Counted from the first letter of the stretch, positions 34,601 to 45,034 are shown. The stretch: 64,000 nucleotides of DNA from RGIG8700 sp964568815 (GCA_964568815.1 CAZMRY010000001.1:18629-82628), one strand, 5' to 3'. The notes: generated by a model from the sequence alone, not told the origin. A program made the numbers and translations.

Positions 34601-34682
34601 CTTCGTCGGTTGGCATGGTGTATCTTTGAGAAAGATAGCGGACTGATGCACCAAGTTCACCGTCCGGTCCGCCATACTCCAT
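34575..34682 (-). pseudogene. cotJC: Spore coat manganese catalase CotJC, middle segment of interrupted gene
   Basis: The frame MEYGGPDGELGASVRYLSQR, then YTMPTDEAKGVLTDIG, is highly typical of CotJC proteins and stops matching at the attachment core, where it runs into element sequence. With the 3' segment (23878-24261) it makes 163 residues. Family members are about 190-200 residues, so roughly 27-30 N-terminal residues are missing. The frame hits TAA four codons upstream and the ATG has no ribosome site. Either the true 5' end has been moved away by the adjoining prophage or the gene is dead. Confidence 0.85.
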
Positions 34683-34782
34683 TTGATATAATTAATAAAT
34701 TTGTCGAAAATGTGAAAAGCATCACATAAAGACATGCTTCTTTAATTGGTAAAATTTACTAAATTTTATCAAGGAGCGCATT

Positions 34783-35040
34783 ATGTTAAACTTAATCAAA
34801 AGAGCAGTTGGAGACACATTGTATCAAACAAGAATACAAAATGGACTATCGCAAGAGAAAATGGCCGAAAGGTGCTTTATGTCTTACAGGCAATACAATG
34901 ACCTAGAAAACGCCAAACGTTTACCCACACTTAATTCTTTTATAGATATTGTAATTGCTTTTGATATAAATGTCAACTCAATAATTAAATTAATCAAGGA
35001 AAGGGGGTACTTTCCCAATGATGACAAAAACTCGGCATAA
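34783..35040 (+). CDS. XRE-family HTH protein
   Basis: 85 residues with AAGGAG 7 bp before the ATG. A single helix-turn-helix (TRIQNGLSQEKMAERCFMSY followed by RQYNDLENAKRLPTL) takes up most of it. It sits at the left border of the prophage, pointing away from the cotJC fragment, with a small gene overlapping its 3' end. It may be a phage regulator or a chromosomal leftover. The 34691-34782 gap is AT-rich and could hold its promoter and the prophage end. Confidence 0.8.
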   Translation: MLNLIKRAVGDTLYQTRIQNGLSQEKMAERCFMSYRQYNDLENAKRLPTLNSFIDIVIAFDINVNSIIKLIKERGYFPNDDKNSA

Positions 35041-35254
35041 ATACAAATACACTTACCGCAAAGAGTTTCATAGCGATTTAAACGGCTATGTTGCTTATGG
35101 TATTGAACTTACATCAGGTAATTATCTTCTTGGTTATTTTCCCGATGTCTTTCTTGAAGAACAGAAGGCAAAGGATTTTGTAAATATGTGCACTAAAGAA
35201 CAGATTGAACCAGGGCAAATGCAGGATGCTATAGAAGAAGCTTTACTATGCTAA
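35018..35254 (+). CDS. Small conserved protein, DUF6514-like
   Basis: 78 residues (76 from the second ATG at 35021). The sequence YTYRKEFHSDLNGYVAYGIE followed by the C-terminal helix CTKEQIEPGQMQDAIEEAL resembles the DUF6514 family of Clostridia, of unknown function. It overlaps the HTH gene by 23 bp, so the two are likely translated together. Confidence 0.6.
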   Translation: MMTKTRHKYKYTYRKEFHSDLNGYVAYGIELTSGNYLLGYFPDVFLEEQKAKDFVNMCTKEQIEPGQMQDAIEEALLC

Positions 35255-35287
35255 AAACAAGAGGAGCATTTCCGCTCCTCTGTTTTA
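35253..35287. terminator. Bidirectional terminator at the prophage left end
   Basis: AAAACAAGAGGAGC/GCTCCTCTGTTTT with an ATTTCC loop. It lies between the rightward HTH pair and the leftward phage late operon and overlaps the stop codon of the 3246-residue gene. Confidence 0.85.
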
Positions 35288-38200
35288 GTTTAGAAGGTTA
35301 TATATTCTGTTAGCTCGGTTGAGTGGTACTCCGATTTTGCGAAGTCTTGATATTTTATCTACCTTCTTACTTCCCTTTCCATCCTTTTGACTATTCATAA
35401 CCTTAGTCACATAATAGAAAGTTCTTGCATTCATAGAATTCTCACCATAGTTTTGAATATATGCGTCATATCCTGCCTGCTGATTTTCTGTAAGACTTGA
35501 GTAATAATATCCATCCACACTGCTAAAATCATATTGTGTTTTTGTTTCCCCAAACAACGCTATATTTACTTCTTGTTTTTCTTCAGGTGAAAGACTGTTG
35601 TCATTCGCAAGTGCTTCTCTCTTTATAACTGAAAGTTCAGGCTCATATTCCCATTTTTCGTATACTTTTTTTGTTCTGCCATCTGTCATTGCGAAAAACT
35701 TTTCATATTTAGTTTCTTTGCTCACATCATCATGCACATCATAATCATAATACAGTTTAGCAACCTTTTCAGGTGCAATACCAAAATCAATTAAATCCTG
35801 TGCTTTTTCTCTTTTACCTTTTTTGCCATCTTCACCTTTTGAGTAAAAGCTGATTTCTACTTCCGCCTTTTGTGATGGTGTAAGACCTTTGGTGCTTTCA
35901 AGTGTTTCGTGCCTTACCTGAGTTGATGTTTTTGATTTGTCGCCGTCTTTTACGCTTTTAGCTTTGCTTGCAGCATTAATTGCATTGTATACATCAGTAC
36001 GGCTTGTTTTTTTATCTTCTATAATTCTTTGATAAAGCTCTGTCTGTTCTGATGTCAGACTTCCAAAACCTTCCTCAACCCAACCACGAGAACCTTTTGT
36101 AGAACTTTTACCCCAAACTGTAGTTTTAATTGCATTACCAATGTTTTTGTCTATTGGATATTGCAGTTCTTCTTCACCTTTGTTATTAATTTTATAACTT
36201 CCACCTTTGTTGTATGCGTTAATACCTTCAACTGTCTTTTTGAGCTGTCCTGCTCCCGCCGGTAGAGTTCGATATGATAGAGGTACTACAAACTCGTTAA
36301 GAATAATATCCATTTTCTTTTTATTACTAACCTTTTTAGGGTCACTAAATATTTTCACAAGCTCTGTTACATCGAACATGCCTGCAGATGCAGGGATTCT
36401 GCCGTCAGTTATAATTGATGTGAATGGTAAATCTTCCAAAACATTTACAACAGAATTTCCAATTGCAACAGCTGGATCTTCTGCTTCATCTTCAAGTTCA
36501 ATCGCTCCTTCTTCAATTAACATTTCAATTGCATCAAAAGCATTAGGTACTCTAAGTTTTGTAAAATCATCAATTCCATCAAGAACAATACCAAGAGGGC
36601 TTTGTATTCCGTCATTACCAAACCACTTTTCAAACAAATCAGCGAGCAATTCTGCAGCTAAACTATATTTGATAAATCTCCACGATGCTCTAACAATCGC
36701 TTCCGCCACTCCTTTAGAATCTTTCTTTGCATATCTGCTTAAATCTTTTGTGATGTTAGATATAAGATTGTTTGTTTCAAGCATATACTGTGTAATTACT
36801 TTACCGCTTTTCGAGTAAAAAAGGGTTGGCATACTTCCATAGCTTCGTCCACCTATAAGCTTTTTTGTATATGCATCCGCCTCTCTTATAGCCTCCTCAC
36901 TTGGCATATTTCTTTTTACTATATTTTGATGATATCTTGCTCTCCAAATTAAGCCAGATGTTAGTGCATCTGTAAATTCAAGCGGTTTTCCTATTGCATC
37001 CAGAAAATGCTTTGGCTTAGACATCGTTTTAACTCTATCAGGATTTCCAACCTTAACTCTGTTAGTCAAGAATGTGCTCTTATCATCGAATCCGTCAGGT
37101 GTTTTTATATTCTTTAATGTGTGAAATATACCATAAGCTAAATCAACGTATGAGAGTTCTTTTCTTGCTTGTGGAATAGTGGCAAAGTTCATAAACGGTG
37201 TTTTTGCATTTCCAACAATCATATTCGCTCCAATCTTACCTTGGAATCTGCTCCAATTTCTCAAAGTTCTTCGACCAAGATTATCTTCAACTACTCTATC
37301 CAAAAATCCTACTTGCTTACCTGCTAATACATTTGCATATTTATCAAGATTAACAGCGTAGTTTCCAAGCTTATTTTTGTACCCTTCCTGAAGCTTTTCA
37401 CTTATCTGTTTCAGTTTATCTTCATCTGTTAAAGTGTCATTCTCACCTATTTCTGCGATTTTCTCTTTAACACCGTCATCTGAATACTTGTATCTTATAG
37501 CGTTAGAAAAAGCTCGTACATTCTGAATATCATCAGTATGGAAAATAACATCACAAACACCTGTAACATATTTTGCAAAGCCATCTATAGCATCATAGTC
37601 TGTAATACTATCTTTACTTCTATGAAGTGCATTTGCAAGCCATTTAATGCCGGGTTTTCGGTCTGCTGTTCTTCCCATTATTTCTGTAGGTAGACTTGTT
37701 ACAGTATCAGACATAAAGAATTTATTCTCCAAATCAAAACCGAAAGCTCGTCCAAGTTCATTTAAGAATGAATCGCCTTTATTTTCAACAAAGTGTGGAA
37801 AATAATTTTTTCTGTATTCAACAGGTGCATATCCGTTCCTGATGCGAGCTTCATTCATCATTTCAAAAAGCTCGTTGTAAATCTTTCTGAATTCACCGAT
37901 ACACTTATCTATCTTGCCATAATCAAGCTTAGGATTTGCATCAATAAAAACATCTGCATCCCTTTTGAGCTGTGCAAGCTTCTCCCTGTCCTTCTCTATC
38001 CAGGATTTCTTACTGTTGACATTCTCTGCTTTTTGTGATACATTATCAGTGTGAACATCGTTATTCCAAACGTCTTGGACGTACATCTGAGGGACTTTAC
38101 TGTCATTTAGAGCGGAATCGATGTTCCATTTTTTATTTATTGCATCTTTCAAGCCTGGAATATCCGGTATTGTTCCTGTAGAGACCTTTATCATTTGCTT

Positions 38201-41200
38201 ATTTGAGAGAATTTTTCCTTTGTCGCTTATTGACTCCAAATAATATGTTACTCCATTATGTCTTTTAACATAATATATTCCTTCTTTACCATCAGGTCTC
38301 TTGAGATACAAAACGTCATCATAATTTTCTATAATATCCGGTATTTGTTTTTGGTCTTCAGCTGTAATCGGATATTTCTCCTTCGTAAGCTCTCCGTGTG
38401 AATTTTTAATATGCCTTATATCATTATCATTCAAAGCATGAAATACATTTGAAACATCAATGCCATACTCTTTTTTTAAATCATTAATCAAACGTTTATT
38501 TACTTTTCCTATAATGATTTGTGCTTTTTGTTTAGGAAACAGATTATTATGTTTTACATTTGTTTCATGCGAATATCTATACGCATAATCGACATAAGAT
38601 TCTATTTCTTCTTTAGTAGCAATATTTTTTCTTGTTCCGATGGTTTTATCAAATATTCCCTGTGCTTTTGTATCTTCTTGAATGTCCACTATCTCTCCAT
38701 TGTCATACTTCGCAAGCTTTTCTTCAAGATATTCTATTTCGCCCTGCGTTTCTCCGAGAAACTGTACTGCATAAGCTTCACTGTGTTTGTTACCTTTTGC
38801 TACCTTTTGGCTAATTTCAAGTTTATCAATATCATCAAGAAGCTTGTTTTTATATCTGTTGCTTTCAGCCTCATGAATGTCTATAGGTTCAAAAATCGCC
38901 TCTTTAATTGCATCCGCTTCTTCAGGATTTGTTGTTATATCTTCTATATTTCTCTCCTGTGTTTCTGTAGCATAGCGAATACCTCCAAAAACTTTTTTGT
39001 CTTTCCAATTATCTGAATTTTCAAGAAGCTTTGTAATTCTTCCAATTCTTTCCGCTCTAACTTTTGTGTTTTCTTTTTTTATTTCTTTTTCAAGGGTTCT
39101 CACAGTTCCGTATGCTTCTATGTACTTATTTATGGCATCTGTATTTAAACCTAATGATTTAATCTTTTCAGACCTTATTGCTCCTGAAATAACCTTTTCC
39201 GCAATTTCTTTTTCTTCTTCGGTTATGAGCAATTTTCCCATAATCTTTTCTGCGTTCTTTCTTGCTGAAGAAAGTTCACTATATGCGTTTCTAAGATATG
39301 CAACCTGTTCTTTTTCATTTCTTTCAATCTCAACAGTTGGTTTTTCATCTGCAAGCGAATCATTAAAGTGCTTTACTTCATACAGATGGTCTTTGAATTC
39401 ATATACTGCCTTTTCAAATTCGTGCTTTAAGTGTCCCTTTGCTTCATCTGTGTTATAATATGCATCAAGAGTTATTTCTTCTTTTCTTAAGCTGTCCGAT
39501 ACTTCCATTATCTTAAGCATACGGTCAGATGATGAAAGAATATCATCAGGGAACAGACTTGGGTGCATTTCGTTTAATTCCTGATATATACTGTCAACAG
39601 ATGTTCCGCTTGTTGAAGAAACAGAAAGTCTTCCCATATATCTTCTTATGTCCTTAAAGAAATCAGGAATGTCAGCTGCAGACTCGCTGTCAAAGTAAAT
39701 TTTGGTATTTCTTAGATAGTTTCTTAAATCTGCATATCCTTTATATGCTTCATCATTTACTATTTTACCGTTTTTATATGCTTCTTCAAAAAGTCTGTCA
39801 ATGGTTTCCTGTGAAAGCTTGCCTGTCTTCATATACTCTGTTGACATTTCCTGAATTATAGGCTTTAAAAACTCTCTTGCAGTTCCAAGACGAACAGACA
39901 TTGCATCTGCTACTTTTCTTACAGCATCATTCTCATATCTTTCAAGTCTTGTTCTTGATTTAGCTGTTGACTGATATTCAGGTGCTGTTGTTTCGTTTTC
40001 TTCTGATATTACTGCTCCGAGTAAATATTTTTTGTCCTCTTGCATAGAATAATCATTGACAGTTTCCATAGACTGTGGTATATTGTCTATAGAGGTTGAC
40101 TCATTTATATCTGAAGCACTATTTTCAGTGTGAGGTAGGTACGAGTCAACCTCTAAATTTATATCATAGAATACATTCCCAAATTTTGCTTTTCCAACTC
40201 TAACTACAGAATTAAAAATAACATTGTCAATTCTCACCTTCCCTCTATAATTCTCAAATCCGTTTTGTTTGAACAACTTATGATTTTTATGGTCTGGGCT
40301 TTGCCAATTCGCATTAGCATTCATAAGAAGGTCTTGAAGGCTGGGGACAAGACGCATTTTTTGATTAAACATTTCAGGATTGTTTTTAAGTAGCTCCGCA
40401 CTTTCTTCACTGTGTGTAAACTCTTCTGCACTTAGTCGAATAAAAACAATTTCCTTTCCATTGTTATCTTTCACGGTAACTTTGTTATCACGATTTGCAA
40501 TCAAATATGAATAAGCTGCATCTCTATATTCCTCAGGTGTATTCAAACCTTTAAAAATATCTTTACCGGTCTCAACTATCCAAATGTCATTACCCTTATT
40601 GTCTTTCCCCTTATAAGCAGAATAGTTATCATCCGCAAACACCGTATCATCTCCACCGATATAAGGAACTGTCTTTTTAAGATATTCTTTATCCATTCCT
40701 TTTCTGTGAACAACTTCTCTGGCTTCAATCTCCCCGGCAGTCTTTTCATATAACCCCTGTGCAGTCATAGGTGTGTTATCATCAAGAAGAATAGATTCCT
40801 CAAATAAAGAATTGTCATATTCCATAAATAATAATCCGTAATCTTTATCCTCTGCAAGTTCATCATACAGTCTGTCAATTGTTTCAGGCTTTAGATTTCC
40901 GTTGCGTTGTGAATTGTAGTAATTTGAAACAAGTATTCTAAATCTGTCATCCATTCCTTCGTAAGCTTCTTTTCTCTGCTGTCTTAGTTCTAAAATTCTT
41001 CTTTCGTATTTACCTATCTTTCCTTCTTCTCTTAACTTGTTCTCCCAATAAGCAACACTTGAACCTCTTGCAAACCCTTCTATATCCTGAACTGCATGTT
41101 GCACTTCGTGTAGTAATGTATATAAAGTAAAGCTGTTATCCATTCCGTCTCTAATTGTTATAGTCTTGTTTTTTCTGTCATAGCTTCCGTATTCAGAAAT

Positions 41201-44200
41201 ATCTTTCTTAAACACAATTCTTAAATCTTTCAACTGCGGATATGCCTCATAAAGTTCAGGATGGTCAAAATATGCTTCAAGCCTGTCCTGTGTACCTGCG
41301 TCAGGTGTTACCTTGCCATTTTGTGTGAAAGTATTACTCCAGATATTTTTAAGCTTTTCATATTCTTTCTTTTCTGCTTCAGTAAGCTCTCTTCCACCTT
41401 CCATTTCAAGAATGTATCTGTTCTGAATATCAAGAAGCTCTCTGTATCTCGCATAATCAGGATGGTCTTTCTTAAATACAAGGTCGCCTTTTCTTACAAA
41501 TCTTGCATTATCATCAGGAATTTCATATCTCCACCTTTTGTCTATTCCTTTATACCAACCTGTCTTTTTGAAGATTTCAGACTGCGGTTCGCCTTTAAGG
41601 TTCATTCGCCTTGCCTCTGCCAATGTCTTATTATTTGCTACAACAGAAGTCTCCCCGCCTAAAAGATGTTGTTTCCCATTACTTCCCTGTGCATCATTCT
41701 GACCTTTTTGCATATTATTAGTATTGACATTTCCATTAGGATATGTTATTCTTTTTATAGAACCATAGTTGGTTACACCAAACGGCAATTGCAGCCTAGT
41801 CCGTGTAAGCCAATTATTGGTTCTTTTTATATTAGGCTCAACATAAAGAATATCGCTTGTATCTATAATGCTCTGCGTTTGTACAACACTATTAGGGTTA
41901 TTATTTTTCCTACTATGAGTACTTACAACCTTAATTTCATCAAGTACAACACCACTCTTGTCTTTTAATGGCAACAATTCCAAAACAGCCATTATTGGCA
42001 GTCCATCAGAATCATAAACCTCTCCAAACATAGTTATCCTGCTATCAAAACCTTTTGACTGCATAACAATTATTGGCTTCTCTAAAATCTCAGGCACCTG
42101 TTTAAGAATATCATCAGTCAAATAGCTATGTTTTTTTAATGATGTATTGATTTTGTTTGTGTCCCAGGTAATTTTTTGGTCTTTCACTCCAATGCTCTGC
42201 AATGCTGAAGATGTCGTTCCTATATTCAAAGACTGTCTATCAGGTCTCCCATTAGCAACCCAATTATCATAATCATTTACAAAGTTTTCATTAAGCAAAT
42301 ACCTCTTTTCTCCGCTCCCTTCTTTCGAAAATCTTACATTCCCCTCTTCGTCAACAAAAGGTGTTGCGTTTGAGTTGTCAATTGTTTTTCTTCTTTCTTT
42401 TAAGGCTCTGTCAAAGATATCAAGTGCTCTTTCGATATCACTTAAATCCTGTTCTGTACCTGTTATCGCGCTTTTAACCTTGTTATAAGCAGCTTTAAGA
42501 GCATTAAACATTCTTACTGCAACATTTCTGTTCTGCATTACAATTCTGTTTATGACCTTTTCATCAAGTCTTTTCATAGTAAAGTTGGCAACAAGCTCTT
42601 TGTCAATATCTTCTTTACCGCTGACTTTGTCGCCATATCTTTCAGCTATTGTGTTATATGCTTCTTTGTAGCTGTCTGTGTTTTCACCGCCATACATAAT
42701 ATCAAATGCAATCTTTTTATATGCACTATACAAATCACTGTTTTCAATGTTATGTGTTACCTCGTGAAGTGCAACCATCGCACCGAGTCTTGTTTTAGCG
42801 TTTGCACTGTTTATGTGAATTACTCCGTCCTGTACAAATCCCATATTGTCAACAAGCTTTTTATTGCCCATTTCGTCTGTAACTTCAACCGCATCCAAAT
42901 CTTCAATAACGATTTTTGAATTTGAAAGCTTTGCAAGACCTTCTATTACTTTAACAGGTGCAGAGTCAGGACTTAAAACCCAATCCTTTGAATATACTGT
43001 CACAAGTCCGCTTTTGCTTTGTTCAAGCTTAAGCCCTTTTTCAACATATCCGCCTGTTATTTCAAAAGGATTATGATTTTCAGACACAACCGAATGTTTA
43101 ATAATCATACCCGCTTCTTCGTCTGTCAAAACTTTGCCATTTTCCATTTTCTGTTCAATACGATTAGCAAAATCAACAATTTCCGTATTTGTGCTATTCT
43201 TACAATATGTTACCGCATCCGCAATGTATTCATCAAATAGCTTAGCCTGTTTTACCGTTTTTCCTAACTCTGATGTGTTGACTGTGTCAACAGCATCTCT
43301 GTAGCTTGCAATTGCAGATTTAACTGTACCTGTGCTTCCTGCAGAAATGATAAATCCTGCAAGTGCTGATGATTTCATTTGTGCGAAATCTTCCTTTGTG
43401 TATGAAGCAAAATCAAAAGTTTCTTTCAAAAGTTCAATCGCAGATACTGTTTCACCTCTCTCTGCATGTTTGCCCGCAACAATTTCAGTTCCTGTTTGAA
43501 GGAATTCTTCCGCTCCTTCCCCAACACCTTCTATTGCTTGTTTGCCTAAAAACTTCATACTGTTTACTGCAATCTGAGCACCTTTTTCGCTCATTTTTCC
43601 TTTTCTGAGAATTGCCATTATTCCGTCTTCGAGTTTTTCAGCCCCTATTTTTTTACTTACGGTTTTCCCTCCAAAGATAAGCTTATCCGCAATATAACTT
43701 ATTCCAAACTCAAGTGTCGCTTCAACAAGTGCTGTGTTTGTTGCAAGTGCTTTTATATCTTCTTCCGACATATCGCTATTTTGAAGAAGTTCTACATATT
43801 GACTTCCAACTGTTCTTCTGAACATATCAGCTGACGACGCAGCTGCACCTCCTATTCTTGCTCCCGTTAACGGATTACCCATAAAGACACCCAGTGTCGC
43901 TCCTGCAAGCTGTCCCACTGCCTGTGCCTTTGATTGATTTATAAACTGTGGAGCATAGTTTGAAAGTGTAGAAACAAAAGTATCAAAAGCATTATTATCC
44001 GTATATGCCTCTTTGTTGTTTTCTCTTAATCTCTTGTCTAATTGCTGATACACTTCCGCTGCCTCAATATCATCAGTTGCATATTCCCAAGAGTTCGCAC
44101 CTGTATCCGCAATCTTTTCTCCTATTGTACCGCTTTTAAAATTTGCTCCTATTCTTCCAAACAAGCCGTCATCATATTCATTATCTTTATTTTCATCATA

Positions 44201-45025
44201 ATACTTATACGCCTTGATTTTATCATCAGCAAGAACTATTTTACCTTCCGTTTTCATATTTCTGTCATATCTTGCCTGTTCATCTCCTACTCTCGCTTCA
44301 GAAAGAATACTTATAGGGCTGAACGAATAATCTTTTTTATAAAAATTCTGCACCACACCATATTCATTCTTTTCTCTTTGCGCCTCAGATATTCCGCTCC
44401 TTGTGTCAACTTCTCCCTTTTTATTAAGATGCACGCCTTTCGTTTCATTTGCATTTAATATTCCAAGCACAGCATTATATTCTGCCGAAAGTGCATTAAG
44501 TCTGTTTCTTTTCCTGTCAAGTGTGCTGTAATAATTATAGGCTATTTTCTGTTCATCAGTTCCGTATCTCAACACATCAGGATTTGTTTTATATAGATTA
44601 TATCCACTTTCTTCAACCCCTGTAAGCTGAGGTAATTGTGCAGTTTCTCTTTGTATCTGTGTAGCAAGCTCATTTTTTCTGTTAATAAAGAAATTCTTAC
44701 TTCCGTAAGCAGGAATAGAACTGTCCCTTGTGCTTCTTCTCCAATTATACGCATCTTCATCTATAAAGCTTGATTTAAAGCCGTTATATATAACTTCGTT
44801 GTTATCTTTTTGATACTGTGCTTCTCTTTCTTTTTGTCTATTGTATGCTATGGCTTCAAGTGTTGTAGTTTGTTTCCTTTCAGTTTCAGGCACATAGGCA
44901 GTACCTGTTAGCTTTTGAAGATTTATTGAATTTCCTTTTACAGGATTATTATAATTTATAACCGCTCCCTGATTTTTCTTCTCTATCTCTTTATTATATT
45001 TTAATACATCTGTCAGTTTCTTCAT
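35285..45025 (-). CDS. Giant phage polyvalent protein (3246 aa), likely ejected with DNA
   Basis: Last gene of the phage late operon. In order: Gly/Ala-rich hydrophobic segments (about 365-450 and 560-585) that could insert in membranes; a zinc-peptidase-like HEVTH (about 752); a MuF-C-like segment (SYLTDDILKQVPEILEKPII, about 965-990); a second HEVQH (about 1305); a charged helical middle; a nuclease-like segment with DIRHIKNSHGELTKEKYP (about 2198) of the PBECR type; and a helical C-terminal part with WKWFGNDG-like and repeated KAEVEISFYSK/KQEVNIALFGE motifs. Such proteins travel in the capsid and act in the new host. The ribosome site lies 33 bp upstream, separated by a hairpin. Confidence 0.85.
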   Translation of the reverse strand: MKKLTDVLKYNKEIEKKNQGAVINYNNPVKGNSINLQKLTGTAYVPETERKQTTTLEAIAYNRQKEREAQYQKDNNEVIYNGFKSSFIDEDAYNWRRSTRDSSIPAYGSKNFFINRKNELATQIQRETAQLPQLTGVEESGYNLYKTNPDVLRYGTDEQKIAYNYYSTLDRKRNRLNALSAEYNAVLGILNANETKGVHLNKKGEVDTRSGISEAQREKNEYGVVQNFYKKDYSFSPISILSEARVGDEQARYDRNMKTEGKIVLADDKIKAYKYYDENKDNEYDDGLFGRIGANFKSGTIGEKIADTGANSWEYATDDIEAAEVYQQLDKRLRENNKEAYTDNNAFDTFVSTLSNYAPQFINQSKAQAVGQLAGATLGVFMGNPLTGARIGGAAASSADMFRRTVGSQYVELLQNSDMSEEDIKALATNTALVEATLEFGISYIADKLIFGGKTVSKKIGAEKLEDGIMAILRKGKMSEKGAQIAVNSMKFLGKQAIEGVGEGAEEFLQTGTEIVAGKHAERGETVSAIELLKETFDFASYTKEDFAQMKSSALAGFIISAGSTGTVKSAIASYRDAVDTVNTSELGKTVKQAKLFDEYIADAVTYCKNSTNTEIVDFANRIEQKMENGKVLTDEEAGMIIKHSVVSENHNPFEITGGYVEKGLKLEQSKSGLVTVYSKDWVLSPDSAPVKVIEGLAKLSNSKIVIEDLDAVEVTDEMGNKKLVDNMGFVQDGVIHINSANAKTRLGAMVALHEVTHNIENSDLYSAYKKIAFDIMYGGENTDSYKEAYNTIAERYGDKVSGKEDIDKELVANFTMKRLDEKVINRIVMQNRNVAVRMFNALKAAYNKVKSAITGTEQDLSDIERALDIFDRALKERRKTIDNSNATPFVDEEGNVRFSKEGSGEKRYLLNENFVNDYDNWVANGRPDRQSLNIGTTSSALQSIGVKDQKITWDTNKINTSLKKHSYLTDDILKQVPEILEKPIIVMQSKGFDSRITMFGEVYDSDGLPIMAVLELLPLKDKSGVVLDEIKVVSTHSRKNNNPNSVVQTQSIIDTSDILYVEPNIKRTNNWLTRTRLQLPFGVTNYGSIKRITYPNGNVNTNNMQKGQNDAQGSNGKQHLLGGETSVVANNKTLAEARRMNLKGEPQSEIFKKTGWYKGIDKRWRYEIPDDNARFVRKGDLVFKKDHPDYARYRELLDIQNRYILEMEGGRELTEAEKKEYEKLKNIWSNTFTQNGKVTPDAGTQDRLEAYFDHPELYEAYPQLKDLRIVFKKDISEYGSYDRKNKTITIRDGMDNSFTLYTLLHEVQHAVQDIEGFARGSSVAYWENKLREEGKIGKYERRILELRQQRKEAYEGMDDRFRILVSNYYNSQRNGNLKPETIDRLYDELAEDKDYGLLFMEYDNSLFEESILLDDNTPMTAQGLYEKTAGEIEAREVVHRKGMDKEYLKKTVPYIGGDDTVFADDNYSAYKGKDNKGNDIWIVETGKDIFKGLNTPEEYRDAAYSYLIANRDNKVTVKDNNGKEIVFIRLSAEEFTHSEESAELLKNNPEMFNQKMRLVPSLQDLLMNANANWQSPDHKNHKLFKQNGFENYRGKVRIDNVIFNSVVRVGKAKFGNVFYDINLEVDSYLPHTENSASDINESTSIDNIPQSMETVNDYSMQEDKKYLLGAVISEENETTAPEYQSTAKSRTRLERYENDAVRKVADAMSVRLGTAREFLKPIIQEMSTEYMKTGKLSQETIDRLFEEAYKNGKIVNDEAYKGYADLRNYLRNTKIYFDSESAADIPDFFKDIRRYMGRLSVSSTSGTSVDSIYQELNEMHPSLFPDDILSSSDRMLKIMEVSDSLRKEEITLDAYYNTDEAKGHLKHEFEKAVYEFKDHLYEVKHFNDSLADEKPTVEIERNEKEQVAYLRNAYSELSSARKNAEKIMGKLLITEEEKEIAEKVISGAIRSEKIKSLGLNTDAINKYIEAYGTVRTLEKEIKKENTKVRAERIGRITKLLENSDNWKDKKVFGGIRYATETQERNIEDITTNPEEADAIKEAIFEPIDIHEAESNRYKNKLLDDIDKLEISQKVAKGNKHSEAYAVQFLGETQGEIEYLEEKLAKYDNGEIVDIQEDTKAQGIFDKTIGTRKNIATKEEIESYVDYAYRYSHETNVKHNNLFPKQKAQIIIGKVNKRLINDLKKEYGIDVSNVFHALNDNDIRHIKNSHGELTKEKYPITAEDQKQIPDIIENYDDVLYLKRPDGKEGIYYVKRHNGVTYYLESISDKGKILSNKQMIKVSTGTIPDIPGLKDAINKKWNIDSALNDSKVPQMYVQDVWNNDVHTDNVSQKAENVNSKKSWIEKDREKLAQLKRDADVFIDANPKLDYGKIDKCIGEFRKIYNELFEMMNEARIRNGYAPVEYRKNYFPHFVENKGDSFLNELGRAFGFDLENKFFMSDTVTSLPTEIMGRTADRKPGIKWLANALHRSKDSITDYDAIDGFAKYVTGVCDVIFHTDDIQNVRAFSNAIRYKYSDDGVKEKIAEIGENDTLTDEDKLKQISEKLQEGYKNKLGNYAVNLDKYANVLAGKQVGFLDRVVEDNLGRRTLRNWSRFQGKIGANMIVGNAKTPFMNFATIPQARKELSYVDLAYGIFHTLKNIKTPDGFDDKSTFLTNRVKVGNPDRVKTMSKPKHFLDAIGKPLEFTDALTSGLIWRARYHQNIVKRNMPSEEAIREADAYTKKLIGGRSYGSMPTLFYSKSGKVITQYMLETNNLISNITKDLSRYAKKDSKGVAEAIVRASWRFIKYSLAAELLADLFEKWFGNDGIQSPLGIVLDGIDDFTKLRVPNAFDAIEMLIEEGAIELEDEAEDPAVAIGNSVVNVLEDLPFTSIITDGRIPASAGMFDVTELVKIFSDPKKVSNKKKMDIILNEFVVPLSYRTLPAGAGQLKKTVEGINAYNKGGSYKINNKGEEELQYPIDKNIGNAIKTTVWGKSSTKGSRGWVEEGFGSLTSEQTELYQRIIEDKKTSRTDVYNAINAASKAKSVKDGDKSKTSTQVRHETLESTKGLTPSQKAEVEISFYSKGEDGKKGKREKAQDLIDFGIAPEKVAKLYYDYDVHDDVSKETKYEKFFAMTDGRTKKVYEKWEYEPELSVIKREALANDNSLSPEEKQEVNIALFGETKTQYDFSSVDGYYYSSLTENQQAGYDAYIQNYGENSMNARTFYYVTKVMNSQKDGKGSKKVDKISRLRKIGVPLNRANRIYNLLN

Positions 45026-45034
45026 AAAAGCATA

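Noticed and set aside
34377..34682. Independent 101-codon gene beginning MEYGGPDG
   Set aside because: Only the first 36 codons are CotJC; the remainder is antisense to the recombinase gene and meaningless.
36207..44458. Several rightward open frames inside the giant phage gene
   Set aside because: Antisense shadows of a long coding frame, without ribosome sites or recognisable proteins.
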